NCBI GenBank assembly: GCA_038373865.1
Contig: JAXGGA010006467.1
Span: forward strand, 1-64,000
DNA: 64,000 bases
Source of the DNA: Uloborus plumipes
Lineage: Eukaryota; Arthropoda; Arachnida; Araneae; Uloboridae
Direction: 5' to 3'
Shown here: in pieces, positions 34,996 to 47,219 of the stretch
Layout: each line of letters begins with the position of its first letter
Numbering within the stretch: position 1 is the stretch's first letter
Notes under the pieces: generated by a model
Seen by the model: the letters and a program-made list of their open reading frames with translations, nothing else
Database searches by the model: none
What the model was told of the DNA's origin: nothing
Translations under genes and position numbers: made by a program

Positions 34996-35778
34996 TGTTA
35001 AAACCTACAAGTTTTAACATTTAGTAACAATTTTTCCTTTGGGATGGCGCCACATGTCGGCGGCAATTCAGTTTTCTAGAAGAGTAGAAGATCTGAGTCA
35101 TTACGATTCTCCATCGTTGCATTACCTTATTTGGTAATCGAAATGTAAAAATTAAAATGATTGGCTAAGAGGTTAGCGTCACTGGTGGCGAGCGTCATAG
35201 CGTCATTGTCAGGAATTTGTCCGTTATACATTAATCTTTCTCTCTGCTGCATTCGTACGTGTAAGATGTCTAGAGCTGCAATGAAGTGTACGGAGAATTC
35301 TCTTACACTTCATTGCAGCTCTAGACATCTTACACGTACGAATGCAGCAGAGAGAAAGATTAATGTATAACGGACAAATTCCTGACAATGACGCTATGAC
35401 GCTCGCCACCAGTGACGCTAACCTCTTAGCCAATCATTTTAATTTTTACATTTCGATTACCAAATAAGGTAATGCAACGATGGAGAATCGTGATGACTCA
35501 GATCTTCTACTCTTCTAGAAAACTGAATTTGCCGCCGACATGTGGCGCCATCCCAAAGGAAAAATTGTTGATTGGCTAAGAGGTTAGCGTCACTGGTGGC
35601 GAGCGTCATAGCGTCATTGTCAGGAATTTGTCCGTTATACATTAATCTTTCTCTCTGCTGCATTCGTACGCGTAAGATGTCTAGAGCTGCAATGAAGTGT
35701 AAGAGAATTCTCCGTAAAAAAGTTCGTTGGGCAGTAGCTTGGAAAAAGAAGAAAAAGCGGTGATGTATCTAAAAAGAT
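34996..35778 (+). repeat. Rearranged 5' LTR: direct, inverted, direct
   Basis: The LTR starts TGTTAAAACCTACAAGTTTT, the same start as the 3' LTR at 38013. It runs direct to about 35289, then turns into its own reverse complement (about 35290-35569), and then runs direct again (35570-35778). All three share the segment from GATTGGCTAAGAGG through GCAATGAAGTGTA. The direct third part is joined straight to the pol coding sequence, so the rest of the LTR, primer site, gag, protease and reverse transcriptase are missing. Confidence 0.75.
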
Positions 35779-35781
35779 ATC

Positions 35782-37518
35782 CCATTTGTTTGGTCCAATG
35801 AATGTCAAGATGCCTTTGAGAAAATACAGGACATAATTTTAAACAAACCTACCCTTAAAAACTTAGTTAAGGATGCTCCTTTGTTTCTTGCAACTGATGC
35901 AAGCAAAGTTGCTATTTCAGGAATTCTCATGCAAAAAATTAACAACCAATTTTTTCCTCTCGAATTTTTTTCAAAGAAGTTATCACCTGCTGAGTCAAAA
36001 TACCCATCTGTGAGAAGGGAATTATTTGCAATTTTTTCTTCCATTAAACATTTCAGAGAAATTTTGTATAGGAATAAATTTATTGTCCTTTGCGATTGTA
36101 AGAGTTTAAGTGAAATCATTCACATTGAAAAACAACCTGATATCGTTTCAAGATGGCTTTTGTATTTAACCGATTTCGATATGCAAATAAAATTTTTGCC
36201 AGGAAAATTGAACCCGTCAGATTTTTTGAGCAGAGTTTGTGATGACGAGGAGTTAGATACAATTTTGATAAACAACCTTAACATTTTCCAACCAAAGAAT
36301 AACTTGTCTAAAGAAGTTATTTTAGAAGAACAGCAAAAAGATGAGGAAATCCTTAAAATCATCGAAAAGTTAAAAAACAATGAGACAAACATTTCAGAGG
36401 ATTTTTGCTTAAATGAAGATAAAATTTTGTGTAAAATTCTGAAGGTAAAAAAGAAGGATAGGGTACAAATTCTCAAAAGAATCTATGTTCCAAAGAATTT
36501 AAGACTTGCATGCATTGAAAATGCCCATTTGCCTCATTTCGCAGCACAAAAGACTTACAATTTTCTTTAAAAATTATATTTTTTCCCTTCAATGTTTGCT
36601 GCTGTTAAAAAATTTTGTCGTGCGTGTCAGAAATGTCTAGAAAATAAACCGAAACGTAACAATACAAAACCTAAATTTATTTCAAAAAAAGATCTTTCTC
36701 CTGGTTCATTTTTGTCGTGTGATTTAGTTGGTAAGTTGTGTAGGAGTACTGATAATAAGTTTTTCATACTTACAATCGTAGACCATTATTCCAGATTTTT
36801 GGAAACTTACAGCTTAGCAAATACTTCTTCGACTTCGATTATTAAATGTTTGAACGATTATTTTTCATCCTATGGTGTACCTAAGATCATTTTGACCGAC
36901 AATGGTCCTAATTTAATTTCTGATGAGATTAAGCAATTTTTTAAAAGCTTAAACATCACGCAAAGAAATTCTTCAATCTACTACCCTCAGGGAAACTCCA
37001 CGATAGAAAGGACACACAGAATTTTAAAGGAATCAATTTCTTCATTGTCTGATAAAACTTTTGAATGGTCACAAAAACTTCCTGTGTTCAAATTGCATTA
37101 TAATGCCAGCAAACATAGTGTCACCGGCTTTTCTCCTGCTGAACTATTTTTTGGTAGAAGTATAAATGTTCCCATGGAAATCTATTCTGACCCTGAACTT
37201 GTTTCTCATTATGAATTGTATGTACAAGATATAAAAAAGTGTATTGAAGAGAATAGGGAATTAGTTTGTGAGAATGAAGATAAATATTTTAAACAACATG
37301 AAAAACAACTGAAAGGGAGACCTATCCCAAAATTTGAAATTGATGACAAGGTGTTCATAAAAAATCTGAACAAACCTAGTGCTCTCATGCCCAAGTACAA
37401 AGGTCCTTATACCATTATAAAATGCTTTAGAAATGAAAACTATCTTGTAAAAAACGATGATGCAAACGATAAAAAAACTTTAAAATTACATGTCAGCAAA
37501 ATTTTTCCAGCCAACTAA
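35782..37518 (+). pseudogene. Ty3/gypsy-type pol fragment: RNase H and integrase
   Basis: Frame open from 35782 with PFVWSNECQDAFEKIQ, the connection after reverse transcriptase. RNase H then shows its acidic residues in LATDAS, RRELFAI, VLCDCKSL and LNPSDFLSR. A zinc-binding module follows (AHLPHF to CRACQKC), broken by one in-frame TAA at 36568-36570. The integrase core has CDLVGKL, LTDNGPN and STIERTHR; Asp to Glu spacing is 35 residues (DD35E). The frame ends HVSKIFPAN at 37518. A retrotransposon enzyme set would normally copy RNA into DNA and insert it. Here the 5' half of pol is deleted and the frame is broken, so it is inactive. No env-like frame follows. Confidence 0.88.
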
Positions 37519-37997
37519 AAAGTTTACTTTTTCTGCATTTGATATTGTTTTATGTAGTTGTACTAGTCATTGACAAAGTTATGCAAATCACTACAATGGA
37601 ATTTTATATCAGATTAGCTACCTGGTATATTATTGTTTTAATTGTTTTTCTTTTTTCAAGCCTAGCTAACTTGGAAAATGAGTGAACGAGTACTGCAAAA
37701 TATTTTATGTGATCAAGCATATGAATGTTGAATGAAAGTCAATTGCACGATATTAATGTGAAAAATGATTTTTGCTACAATAATGATAAGTTTATTTGGT
37801 TAACAATTTGAAATTAATATTTTTTTTGATGAACCTTTTGGTGTGTACTGAACTTGAGTATTTATCTTTGAATTTTGAATCATATCGACTCACAAAAATT
37901 TTGTCACTTTTTACTTTTGATATTTTACTGATTTTGTGTATTGTGTGATCACCAGTATGTGAGATTCTTCTTAGCCGTACTGCTCCAATTTTTTTCT
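37519..37997 (+). other. Non-coding tail of the retrotransposon
   Basis: Between the integrase stop and the polypurine tract. No further open frame of note; no envelope gene. Confidence 0.5.
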
Positions 37998-38012
37998 GGA
38001 AAGGGGGGATAA
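37998..38012 (+). promoter_or_regulatory. Polypurine tract of the LTR retrotransposon
   Basis: GGAAAGGGGGGATAA lies directly before the TGTTAAAACC start of the 3' LTR, the position where plus-strand synthesis is primed in this class. Confidence 0.7.
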
Positions 38013-39191
38013 TGTTAAAACCTTCAAGTTTTAACATTTAGTAACAATTTTTCCTTTGGGATGGCGCCACATGTCGGCGGCAAATTCAGTTTTCTAGAAG
38101 AGTAGAAGATCTGAGTCATCACGATTCTCCATCGTTGCATTACCTTATTTGGTAATCGAAATGTAAAAATTAAAATGATTGGCTAAGAGGTTAGCGTCAC
38201 TGGTGGCGAGCGTCATAGCGTCATTGTCAGGAATTTGTCCGTTATACATTAATCTTTCTCTCTGCTGCATTCGTACGTGTAAGATGTCTAGAGCTGCAAT
38301 GAAGTGTAAGAGAATTCTCCGTAAAAAAGTTCGTTGGGCAGTAGCTTGGAAAAAGAAGAAAAAGCGGTGATGTATCTAAAAAGATAACTGAAAAAATCTT
38401 ATTATCATACTCAAGAAAATCTATTCATTTGATCTTTATCCAAGTATATTTTTTGTCATTCTATTTAACATTTTTTGCATCAAAATGAAACTGTGGCCAT
38501 GAATAGCGTGTATGGATCAAGTGTGTGAAAATTAAGAACTGCAAAATTTCATCTTTCACTATGGAATCATAACATGAACTATTTGCCAAAAATAGCCTGC
38601 ACTCCGTAACATGAACTTTTGCTATAAGTAGCGTGCACTCCGGAAGAATCTTCTAATGGAGGATCTCAAATTTGTGTACAGCACAGAATCCGCTGCTATG
38701 GAGAGCCTTCATTTCGACTGAATATTCAACATGGAGGGATGGTGTTCTGAAACAGTGAGCTGCGTCGTCTTCCTCATCAATTGAGAACTTTATGTGAATT
38801 GAAATCATCGACAACTTCCTACCCTGAACATTAAAGGATCACCGCCGTAGGAATGTCAAAATGAGCCACGATCGCCTCTTATTGTGCAAGTATAATTTTT
38901 AAAGTACCTTTGAATGCGGGAGACGTCGATCCTCCCCGTTCAATAAGAATTTTCATTATATTTACACCTCTTGAATTTAATGCAGCTAAAATTATTCATT
39001 TGATGCAATTCAATTTTTTGTGTTATGAATGATATTCCATTTTTATTAATATATATAATTATTGATGAAGGTTAATAATGATGAATGATGCAAGCTCCAT
39101 GTATGCGAATTTAAGTTTGAATTCTAATAAGAGTTAATTTTTGATGCTGATTTATATAAGTTTATAAATAAATAATGAAGTGAAAATTACA
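38013..39191 (+). repeat. 3' LTR of the Ty3/gypsy-type element
   Basis: Starts TGTTAAAACCTTCAAGTTTT. Its first about 370 bases match the three segments of the 5' LTR. A short basic frame inside it (ATG at 38285, MSRAAMKC onward) and the longer TTG-started frame are also in the other copies and are not genes. Near 38572-38650 a 40-base unit ending GCACTCCGG/TAA is duplicated. An AATAAA (39170-39180 area) precedes the probable end. The right boundary is uncertain; ATTACA at 39191 is a guess, and no target duplication was confirmed. Confidence 0.65.
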
Positions 39192-40299
39192 TTTGGTGTT
39201 GATCTGATTCTATTAAAAAATCTTTTTTTATGTGTTTAATTCAGGGATTTAAATTCCCACATTTTTTTAATTTGGTATTGCAATGCAATGTATGAGCCAC
39301 TATATGGTCACGATTAATTAGTTAAATCATTAATTTAAGAAAAATGAGTTTTTAAAATTTTAATTAATTATCACGCACCTTTACAGTCACCCAATTTTAC
39401 AATTATCAAATTGAGTTAAAATTAATTTTAAACTTTAAAAAAAAAATGCTAAATCATAACTTATTATTTTTTAAAAAACCCTACTATATTTTAAAAAATA
39501 GTACAATAAATTTAAAGTCAACCGAATCTTGTGAGACAATATTTATCATAATAAAGCCCATGCAACTAAAAAATAATTACTTCTTTTGTCAATGTAGCTT
39601 TTTGCCGGAACAACAAACAGTATCAAATATCTAACATATTAAACCATCATGGCAAATGAGACTAAGATTTTAATTAAAATAACGCTGATAAATTATAATA
39701 GAAATAAATTAGACGAGCTATTTTACATACCTGTCGTAGCACAAAATGTCAACATACAGCACAAAAAAGATCAGCAAAGGAGTATGTAGATTTTAAAAAA
39801 TACACTAACACACTCTTTCGCTGCCCATTTTGTTATCGATGTTTCCATAGGAAGACGTTTGAAACAGCAGTTTATGCCTCGGCAATTAATAATGCATAAT
39901 GGATGGACAGATAAATAAAATCTTCTTCTGATAGTAAGTGTTCAGAGCAAACCATAAAATGCTTATTCTGCACAAAATACACCCGACTGACTTTTCATTT
40001 GCCGTTTCTTCAAACGATGAATCTTGCAAAGGAAAGGCATGGAACGATCAAATTTCTACACTACAACTTAATTTTCGTTCCCTATTCTTACATCCGCATC
40101 AAACAACAATGCAATATATAAAACTCTTTCTCTCAAACTAATAATATTGCTTGAAAACGACGAATCTTGAAAATCCTAAATTTTTGCGATAACAAACTTT
40201 CCGCCATCTCCAGCATTGAAAATAAACATACGGGCCACGTGATCAGCTATAACCTCAAACCCAAAGCGTGAATAGACGATGTGCCGCTTAAAACTTGCG
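39192..40299. other. AT-rich DNA, old repeat piece
   Basis: Contains the third copy of the AAATTTAAAGTCAACCGAAT repeat (39508-39535). Otherwise nothing recognised. Confidence 0.35.
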
Positions 40300-40309
40300 A
40301 AGTTGGAAT

Positions 40310-40489
40310 TTAAAAGGCACGGCCGATTCAGTGGTGCCTTTAAAAAGTTTTGCTTTCCTTTTCGTGCCGTTCATCTCGTTGTGCTTTGTATGTATCAAAG
40401 GCACCTAACGCTTTGTGCCTCTGATATGTAAGTAATATAAGGCACAATTCTCTTGTGCCTTACATATAAGCGGCACACTTTTAAGAGTG
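40310..40489 (-). mobile_element. GTGCCTCT-type element, right end
   Basis: Inverted relative to 32827. It ends GCGGCACACTTTTAAGAGTG just before TA (40490-40491), the mirror of CACTCTTAAAACTGTGCC. It holds several GTGCCTTA / AAGGCAC units. With 32827 it could mark one large element split by later insertions. Confidence 0.6.
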
Positions 40490-40491
40490 TA

Positions 40492-42172
40492 GGAAATGGG
40501 GAGCTAGAGCTCGGGAGTGTGAAAGAAGTAATCTTTATATATATAAAAAAAAAAAAAGTTCAGTCTATAAATTAATTTCTAAAGCTACAAAGTTTTTTGA
40601 AACCGTCACTTTCTTGGAAATTCAAATATCTAGTAGTAGTGCACGAACATACAATATTTATGTTAAGAACTAGATAGAATTAATACTAAAAGGTAATACA
40701 ATTATTATAATTTATTAGTAAGTGCATTAAGGCTATACGAATAACCCCGAACTTATTTTATCTCTTCACTTGAAATGTTTCAATTTCATGATCTGCTGTT
40801 CATTTTATTGTATTAATATTTAAAAATATGGTTGCCTTTTTTCTTAATTTGTTGTTTTTGAAGCTCTTCAACAATAAACTTTATAGTATTCTTCGAAAAA
40901 CAAAACTGAAATGGAGCGAAATCACGAAGAAGCCGCTATCTTCTATTTTCTCTTTTGATCCAAAATGTCGGATAGTTCGGCCTGGGTATATGTAAGGTTT
41001 CTAGGTGAGGAGAGGGAGGTTTTTTGTTCTTTTTTGGAGAAAACTTTAGTACCGTTTTTAGCGAAAAAAAATCAAAAGTTCCCAATTTGCAACCACAAGA
41101 AGTTTTTAAAATATTGTAAAGAATTTTGAGCCATAACCCTAATAACTTGGGATCAAGTTTGATTTTCTGTAATATATGCACATGATTTGTGAATTTTAAC
41201 ATGACTTATTTGCTAGTTTTAACAGCCAAAATTCGTTTCAATCAGTGCTTGGACTTTACCTTTTGTTAATATTTAAATACCGCAAATTGTGACATTTACA
41301 TGTGAACAGCTAAAGGTGTCTTTTTCTTTTTTTAATACTAATTATAAGAAGAGAGGGATGAAACTTATAAATGAGATCATTATTGACCACAAAACTTATA
41401 TTGGAAAACTAGTGTAAAGCGAATCAATGTGTGTATGAATATAGTTGGTGTTTTAAATAATTAATATGGATGTTATTTTACAGCTATATCAAGAAAAAAC
41501 AAACAAGATTAAATATTTTGTTTGAAGATATAACTTTATGAGTACTAGAAAAGAGCGAATAAACAATCACTTAAATATGTGGTTAGTATTATCTTAGTGC
41601 AAGTACGAAATAAAATAGTCCCAACTGAATTTCAAAAAAAAAAAACCCTTCAGTGCTTAGCTTTTATTAGTTTTTAAGATGAACAATGGAAACTCTTTTG
41701 GCTACTGTCCACAATACATTTTCTTTCTGGATTACTAAAACAAATAAATAGGCTACTTTATTGATTTTGCTTCTGCTATAAAATAGAGATCATCCTATAA
41801 AAAGAATGAATCATAAGATATTATCTCTCAGACTGCACACGAAAGTGAAATAAAGTTTCGTGTTTTTTAACTTACATTATTTGCTGAAACTGCCAAATAA
41901 ATGTAAGAACGGGAATCTTAATAGCAGATTTATTGCATGTAATAAAATAGACGGAAAAATATTTTTGTAAAAAATTACTTAAAATTAAACTGAAGTATTT
42001 TTTATAAGTTAGGTGAATTCTCCATCTTTATTATCTTCAAACATTAAAAGCAGTCTTCAAAAATAAATTTTAAGCAGACAATAAACTTACAAATCCATTC
42101 ACAAAAATATGCCATTTAGCTCTAGAAATTGAAACTAACCTTAATATTATAACAGAAACTTTAATCTCAAAT
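40492..42172. other. Intergenic, nothing recognised
   Basis: AT-rich. The minus-strand frame 40936-41202 has no motif. Confidence 0.4.
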
Positions 42173-42192
42173 ATGTCACTGATATCGCGCTT

Positions 42193-42400
42193 CTTCTCTA
42201 CTGTTAAAATGTGTGTGCCTCTGTATGTGTGTGTGTGTGCAACCGTACATGTAACCCTATCACCTACGAACTATCGATGCGATGTCAACCAGTTGAATAC
42301 TGTTACCGTTGGATACTGGACGTCCAGGGAAAGCTATTTCGCCCTGCCTCACCTCTATAATCCTGAAGAGGCTGGAGATATAGAATCATGAAATAAAATT
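42193..42400 (+). repeat. Possible Helitron 5' end with adjoining GC-richer block
   Basis: TCTCTACTGTTAAAATGTGT with GTGCCTCTGTATGTGTGTG resembles the TCTCTACT(A)TTAAA start of arthropod Helitrons. The preceding base is T rather than the expected A, so this is uncertain. The block up to an AATAAA at 42395 is less AT-rich than its flanks and holds a 72-codon frame without motif. Confidence 0.25.
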
Positions 42401-42583
42401 TTGTTGTTCATATAGATTTTACGAGAAAGATGTTTGGTAAAACCGAAAAAAAGTCTGGTTACGGCCCTGGAAGAGGGTTAGTTAAAATGCCAATAATTTA
42501 TTACCAAACGTCAACCAAGGTTTGCCAAATACTTGAATATTTCTTACCCAATCACTTGGCCCCTCTTAAACATTTCTCAAATA

Positions 42584-42757
42584 CAATCGAACCCGCTTAA
42601 TGGAATAGCCATTTTGCCGCGATAAAATATTCTAATAAGCTTGATATTCCATTATCTGGGATCATAATGATGCATTACAACGGTTTGGTACATTGAAAAT
42701 GTATTATATTAAGCGGGATATTCTTTTAACCAATATTCTAATAAGCGGGCTTGACTG
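42584..42757. mobile_element. Pogo/Tigger-type MITE (174 bp), TA-flanked
   Basis: Ends CAATCGAACCCGCTTAATGG and, reversed, CAGTCAAGCCCGCTTATTAG, with TA on both sides. The internal words TAATAAGCTTGATATTCCAT and TATTAAGCGGGATATTC are further inverted pieces of the same motif. It is non-coding. Confidence 0.65.
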
Positions 42758-42759
42758 TA

Positions 42760-43983
42760 TGCCAATGTCTCTGACAATGTTGGCCATGCAGTTATACTTT
42801 TTTTTTCCTCGTCATGTCGATCAGTAATTCTGCTGATTAAAATGCAAGTAATAGTTCGGTCTAAAAATGTAAAACCTGTAGAAATTCACCGTGGTTGCTA
42901 TACTGCACGATAAGGATTGGCCTCCCGTTGCGACAAAGTTACTGTTTTCATTAGGTAGTGCTGGATCATCTACCATACTGCCCTGGCAGGGAACTACGAG
43001 ACTATAATATCTTTTTCAAAAACTTGAGGGATTTTGCGGCGGATTTTGGTTTCAAAACGATTACGTAATGCAGTAAAACGTTACTAATTAAACGGTAAGG
43101 CATTAGAGATTTTTGACGGCGAGATCTAAAATCCATTACCAAGATTTAGTAAATGTTAAATATGAATTGTGACTCCATTAAAATTTATAAAATGTTCATT
43201 TTCAAATTTTTGGATAGTTTTCATTTTTCAAAAAAACTTCTTCCCTTTTATTACAAAATTGTCCTTGCATTTAAAGAGAAAAAAATATATCAGCTATCAA
43301 AAACAGCATCAAAATAAGTTATTTTACAATTGTTTCAGATAATATTACTTTAAGATCGAGAACTGAGTAAAATACAAGAAAGCTGATATTTTTTATTATT
43401 TTTTTTTTATTCTCACATTTCAAAAATGATTTTTAAAAATATGCTGTGGGGGAAACAATTTAATCTGCCAGACTTTCGGAAAAATTCTTTTAAGGGAAAA
43501 AAACACCACCCAAAGAAGTGTGTGTTGGAAGGTTTGGTGGAAAATAAAACGCTAGACGATTATTTTACAAAACAACTGAATTTGACATCAAACAAAGAGA
43601 GAGAGAGAGAAAGAGAAACTCATCCGAGTTTTTTTTTCAAATCACGACACGTTTTCTTTTTATTCCCTTTAAACTATAATACGTTTATATTTGTGTTCAA
43701 AAAATATTTTAGCTTAAAACAGTTTGTAAGGTTATAGAAATATCTTTTAGTCACAGTACAATGCTTTTAGCTTGTTGAGTAATATTTAAGGGTTTTAAGG
43801 TACATTTTGCGAATATAAAATCGGTATGCCTCGTTTTCTGGATGCAACCATTTGTATGTCTCTTAATATTAAAGCTGCCTAATTTAGCGTTTCTATGAGA
43901 ATGGGATTTCTCAAAGTTCTTCGATTTTCAAAATGTTTTTACAACAAATTTCAATACAACTAGCCTGATTTAACTACAATACT
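42760..43983. other. Intergenic, nothing recognised
   Basis: AT-rich. Holds a short GA-repeat at 43598-43617. The frame 43426-43737 is lysine- and phenylalanine-rich and not convincing. Confidence 0.35.
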
Positions 43984-45220
43984 CATATCGCACATCCAGA
44001 ATGGAAGGGGCACATCTCAAAAATTGCATTTTTTGGAAATATCTTTAAAAAGCATACCATAGTACACTTTACATTAGAAACTGACCCATTTTTTTCTAGA
44101 GTTAATAGTCGCAGCTAAAAAGCAACTTGTGCCCTTATCATTCTGTCGATTCTGCCGATTGTGAAGGGAGAATTGAGTTTGAAAGGGGTACATCTTTGAT
44201 ATTTAGAGCTCGTCGAGCTTCATTGGTGCAATTTATGGTTAGTAAATTAATGGTTAGTTTTTTAAAACCAATTAAGAAAATCGTAATTTTGATTTTTTTT
44301 AAATGACACTCATTTTAATTGTTTGTTATTAAGTATAAATTGTTTGTGCACAAGTAATTTATGAAGGATTTCCTTTTTTGGATCAAGAAGAATAGTAGTA
44401 TGTAACCTAGCGTCAAATCATTAGGAATTAAAATTTGGTTTAATATCGTTCTGAAATGAAACAGCGATAGGTAGGTTAAAGTCCGACAAGAACTTCAAAA
44501 AAATTTAAATAGTGTACAAGCCGATGCCCGTAAGAATAGCTATTTTGAGATGCGCCCCTTTCATTCTGCACGAAAATGGAGAATGAAAGGGGCACTTCTC
44601 ATTAATTACCAACTTATTTAAAATTGGCCGGGAAACGCACACCATACCCAAGTAGCATCAACTCATCGGATTTTGCTCGGCCGATCAACAAACTCCTCGT
44701 AAACTGATCCTATAACGCACGATGACATCGTTCCGATCAGTATCCGAGCACTATTTCCGATGAGCTACTTTTCATCGGAAAGCGATATCCTTCCGATCAA
44801 CTTTCCCGATGAAAATAAGATGAGCTATATTCCATCGGAAAACGATATCCTTTCGATCAAGTTTCCTGATGAAATTCCTCGGCACGGGACTGTTCTGCTC
44901 GTAAATTGCTCCAAATTTCATCGTATTCTCATCGGATTTTGCTGCTCGGATTTTGCTCGGCCGATGAGACATATTGGATCATCGGCCGATGAGAATTTCA
45001 TTGGATTTCGATGAATGGCCGATCATCGGCCGATGAGATGATGCTGCTAGGGTAGTCACCTAGCAGAAGCATTACTCAACCAAGCAATGACAGTTTGGCT
45101 AATTGTAATAGTTATTAGAGCCAAGGCAAGGATTTTAAAAAGTTAAAATTTTCAAATCCGTTTTTCTTAAAACAGCTATTTTGAGCTGTGCCCATTTCAT
45201 TCTGGATGTGCGATATGTGA
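43984..45220. mobile_element. TIR element with internal copies of its end motif
   Basis: Left CATATCGCACATCCAGAATG with GAAGGGGCACATCTCAAAA, mirrored at 45177-45219 (TTTTGAGCTGTGCCCATTTC with ATTCTGGATGTGCGATATG). A further copy and a hairpin of the same motif lie at 44543-44600 (GATGCGCCCCTTTCATTCTG and GAATGAAAGGGGCACTTCTC). It is interrupted by the MITE at 44647-45052. No coding sequence was recognised. Confidence 0.5.
44647..45052. mobile_element. CCGATGAG-type MITE (406 bp), TA-flanked
   Basis: Ends CCCAAGTAGCATCAACTCAT and, reversed, CCCTAGCAGCATCATCTCAT, with TA on both sides (44645-44646, 45053-45054). The inside is built of repeated TTCATCGGAAAGCGATATCC and palindromic ATCATCGGCCGATGAG units. 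The open frames it contains in both directions come from these repeats. Confidence 0.65.
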
Positions 45221-46874
45221 TTTCTAGTAATTATCCCCCCCCCCCTCCTCTTTCTTTTTGAATAGCACACTTTTTAAATTCAATGTTCACTATGGGACTT
45301 GTAAAAGAAACGTAACTAAAATAATTCTGTCTTTATATCTCTACACCTGGTTATCGATATGCTGTTTTGGTCAAACTTCATAAATCAGATTTCTATAACG
45401 GTTGTACCAGAAAGTGTTTCACAAATTTAGAAAGAATTTTAAATTAGTTTCTGAAAGTTATAGATTGTTCCCAGCTAGTTACGGATATTTTCCGATAATG
45501 AGTACGAAAACACTTTATAAATATTTCATACAAAGTTTTTTTTTTCTTATATTCAACTGTCATGGCTTTTCCGTTTTTGATCAATATATTGGTAAGTTAA
45601 AATGAATAAATATTTTATAATGGGCCTTGATTTCGGAAAGGTTTCTTTATACTAATGCTATAAGTGCTCCTTTTTAGTGATGATAATTTAGATCTTATGA
45701 CCTTCTTGCGACCGAGGGGGATTAGTTTTAACTGTAAGAACTATATTAGCATATGATAAAAGATTTTGCGTTAAAAGTTGTGCATTCAGCATTTATCAAT
45801 ACAGTTAGAGAAAATGTATAATCAACTAAAATTGAAAATCCTGAAGTCGTTATGAAATTTAGCAGCAACTTTGATTTTTGTATTTGTAAGAAAAGCAGTC
45901 GAAAACTTTGTACAATTAATGAAGTTAAAAATGCAAGACAACGTGTTCAAAAGTAGAAATAAAAATTTTTTTTGTACTGATGATGGGGCTTCATTTATAA
46001 TAGCCCCGAAATACCTATTTGCTAGAGTTTTCTAACTTTGATTTTTGTGTTCTCGAAACTAAAACTGGGTATAGAAAAAGCGTTAGTTGAAGATGAAAGA
46101 ATGGATTTTATCACACTCGAAAATAAGAAATGTGTTTTCGCTTTTACTGAATATTTTTCAAACACCTGTGACTTATTAAATGTTTTTACTATGTAGAGCG
46201 CTACTGAAATATTATTTTAAAACTAAGATCTGTAAAATTTTATCTTTAAATTTATGAAAACTCCTTTTATGTCCAGTTCGAAACACGCAACAAGGAATAT
46301 TTCTTTTACATTATTTTAAATAATCATCCATCTTTAGCTATGTAGCAATTTAAAAGCGCCGTTTTAAAATCCGAGGTAATTATTCCGTAGTTCTGTTGGC
46401 GCCATTGAAAGTCTTTTATATTAAGACTAAATATCATTAATAGTACTCTTTAAGTTGATTTAGAGGAACCTCTTGCAGTCATTTATTATTTGACTACTAC
46501 GCTTCGTAGATTTTACACAACATGGAGGAAATTATACCAATTTAATTTATTTCAGCAAACAGACGTCGTAAATTGTTCATATTTAAGCACAATAATTAGA
46601 AATTCAGAAAAGATAAATACGTTTAAATACGCAATGTTTATGTTCAATAGAATGAACAACATCTTTTTTTAGCATATTATAAAAATCTGATGATGATATC
46701 CCATCATGAAATTAAATCACTGAAATGTTAAGGGGAAGAAGAATATTGAAGCTGCATTTCATAATAGACGCTTGAAATTTCAAACAAAGGCAAAAATAAA
46801 GCTAATGCTACACTAAAAAGATTTTTAAACGTTAGATTATGTTCGTGTCACGTTCCAGGATTGTAATTGTTATT
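45221..46874. other. Intergenic, nothing recognised
   Basis: A C-run at 45235-45247, AT-rich sequence and short frames only. Confidence 0.35.
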
Positions 46875-46981
46875 CCCAGGTAGCACAAATAACCTTTAAA
46901 CGTTTTATAAACATTTTTAAGCGATTGTTACAACGTTAATAACCATTTTACGACCTTTGAAAACGAAGTGTGCTATTTGGG
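46875..46981. mobile_element. Small MITE with CCCAGGTAGCACA ends
   Basis: CCCAGGTAGCACAAATAACC at the left and, reversed, CCCAAATAGCACACTTCG at the right. The interior contains AACGTTTTATAAACATTTTT / AACGTT inverted words. The terminal CCCAAGTAGCA-like sequence is shared with the MITE at 44647. Fragments of the same end (GTGCTACTTGGGTTAATTTG) follow at 47091-47142. Confidence 0.45.
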
Positions 46982-47219
46982 TTATGTCTTCCTTTTTAGC
47001 CCACTTTCCCGTTAAAAATGAAAGAAAGACGAAAAAAGTATTAAAAGTGGCTTAATGCATCTAAAAAATATCGCCAAGTCAAAAAATATCGCTACTTGGG
47101 TTAATTTGTGTTAATAAGTGTGCTACTTGGGTTAATTTGTGATCATTATTTATCGAACAGCCCTAGAATTATAACACACACTACATTTCGCGTTCTCCCT
47201 TTACTAACTGATCTTCTTC

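Noticed and set aside
35161..35763. Several overlapping open frames starting AKRLASLV on both strands, also at 38179-38370
   Set aside because: They are the same LTR segment repeated in direct and inverted form, open from TTG rather than ATG. Repetition of the frame follows from LTR copies, not from gene duplication.
42173..42391. 72-codon frame followed by AATAAA, considered as a small gene
   Set aside because: There is no motif, it includes a GT repeat, and it overlaps a possible Helitron end. Not enough to call a gene.
44760..45014. Plus- and minus-strand frames in the CCGATGAG repeats
   Set aside because: Both lie inside a TA-flanked MITE and arise from its repeated units.
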